Source: Kentomonas sorsogonicus
Lineage: Eukaryota; Euglenozoa; Kinetoplastea; Trypanosomatida; Trypanosomatidae
Direction of reading: 5' to 3'
DNA length: 64,000 bases
Assembly (NCBI GenBank): GCA_030347455.1
Contig: JAQOSZ010000009.1
Span: 62,001-126,000 of the forward strand
The position numbers and the translations under genes were made by a program. The notes below the pieces were generated by a model. It was not told where the DNA came from. It made no database searches and worked only from the letters and a program-made list of their open reading frames with translations. Each line of letters begins with the position of its first letter. The stretch's first letter is position 1. Below, piece after piece: positions 63,386-64,000 of this stretch.

Positions 63386-64000
63386 TGGCGTCGACTCCTC
63401 TTCGACGGATTGAGGTGCTGAACACCACGAGCGCAGCCTAGGCAGCGCTCCAAGGCCTTTTTTAAAATCCCTCCCCCTCTTTTCTGAATTGCCATTTTCA
63501 TCTTTCTCTCTTTCTCTTTCTCCTTTCTCCCTTTCTCTCTTTCTTTCTCTCTTTCTCTTTCTCTTTCTCTGTTTTTTTTTTTCTCTTGTCTCTCTTGTCA
63601 TTATTTATTGCATTTTAGTTTCTCGCTCTCGTATTGAACACCTTACTTGGATATGTTCACATGCACGGCATTGCCCATCCTTTGCCCGATTCCTTTCATT
63701 GCAGCCTAACCGTATTCTATTTTTCGTTTTTCTTTCAGGATACTCAGCGACTCATGTCGACCGTCTATTAATGCAGTATCAACATCATAGACAACGACAA
63801 CGAAAACTGGAAAGCAGTTCAATGCAACCAAGAAATGCCCCTACAAGTCAGTCATTCCAACACTGCGCTCATGAAAACGGGAATCATGGTTATGAAGCCA
63901 CTATGGTGTGGGTTAGAGGATCTATTTCATTTCCTTCTCAACTCGTATGTTTCGCGTTATGAGGTAGCTCTCAACGTCCGAAAGAAAAACTGCTCCGCAT
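63386..64000. other. Right-edge intergenic and likely leader of next gene
   Basis: A long C/T tract at about 63502-63597 is followed by AT-rich sequence, a second T/C tract ending in CAG at 63739, a five-codon ORF from ATG 63753, and a 63-codon frame at 63772-63962. The last could be a small gene or leader; I do not call it. Confidence 0.4.
63717..63739 (+). promoter_or_regulatory. Candidate trans-splice acceptor
   Basis: A strong T-rich tract ending in TTTCAG at about 63739 implies another transcription unit member starting near or beyond the right edge. Confidence 0.5.

Noticed and set aside
63772-63962. 63-codon frame near the right edge
   Set aside because: It follows a splice acceptor and a five-codon ORF but has no recognisable fold; it could be leader sequence of the next gene.
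1-64000. Retroelements, DNA transposons, LTR or virus-like elements, CRISPR
   Set aside because: No reverse transcriptase, integrase, transposase, capsid-like reading frame, terminal repeat or spaced repeat array was seen.

Overview
This window is nuclear DNA of a kinetoplastid flagellate, most likely a trypanosomatid. Intron-less genes lie head-to-tail on one strand for about 39 kb (minus strand, 1-38.8 kb) and then on the other strand to the window end (plus strand, 41.2-64 kb). No gene is inserted against its block. Intergenic stretches are 0.3-2.3 kb, low in GC, and full of homopolymers, pyrimidine tracts and dinucleotide repeats, as expected for polycistronic transcription matured by trans-splicing. 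Kinetoplastid-flavoured proteins support this: a deoxyhypusine synthase prozyme lacking the catalytic lysine, a PH/coiled-coil protein with three GREEE repeats, an enkurin-domain protein and several putative mitochondrial orphans. TAA, TAG and TGA all act as stops. I cannot name the genus.

Minus-strand block, in transcription order (right to left): midasin (MDN1, about 4,915 aa, filling 24.0-38.8 kb), a ubiquitin-like protein, the deoxyhypusine synthase prozyme, EMC10, a small single-TM putative mitochondrial protein, a karyopherin-like HEAT protein, a six-bladed kelch protein, an 828-aa helical orphan, a 144-aa orphan, the PH/coiled-coil protein, and a leucine-rich-repeat-like protein that runs off the left edge.

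Between 38.8 and 41.2 kb is a divergent strand-switch region, the expected Pol II start zone for both blocks. Its right part is GC-rich with long G and C runs, ending in a 51-bp C-rich tract next to the first plus-strand gene.

Plus-strand block: a 255-aa orphan, an enkurin-domain protein, a PDK/BCKDK-family mitochondrial kinase, a ZZ-finger protein, a 498-aa LRR-like protein, an 84-aa single-TM protein, an LRR protein, a low-complexity protein, a RING-like protein, a putative mitochondrial RGG protein, the cohesin acetyltransferase Eco1/ESCO, and a C-terminal RING protein.

Seven genes are interrupted by one (perhaps two in one case) single-base frame changes. Five are restored by changing the length of a 2-5 base homopolymer by one, so I read these mainly as consensus errors and annotate each gene across the break. 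I found no tRNA, rRNA, CRISPR, transposon, LTR element or virus-like element. The genes do not form a functional operon; polycistrons in this group are not function-grouped, although midasin (60S assembly) and the DHS prozyme (eIF5A modification) both serve translation.
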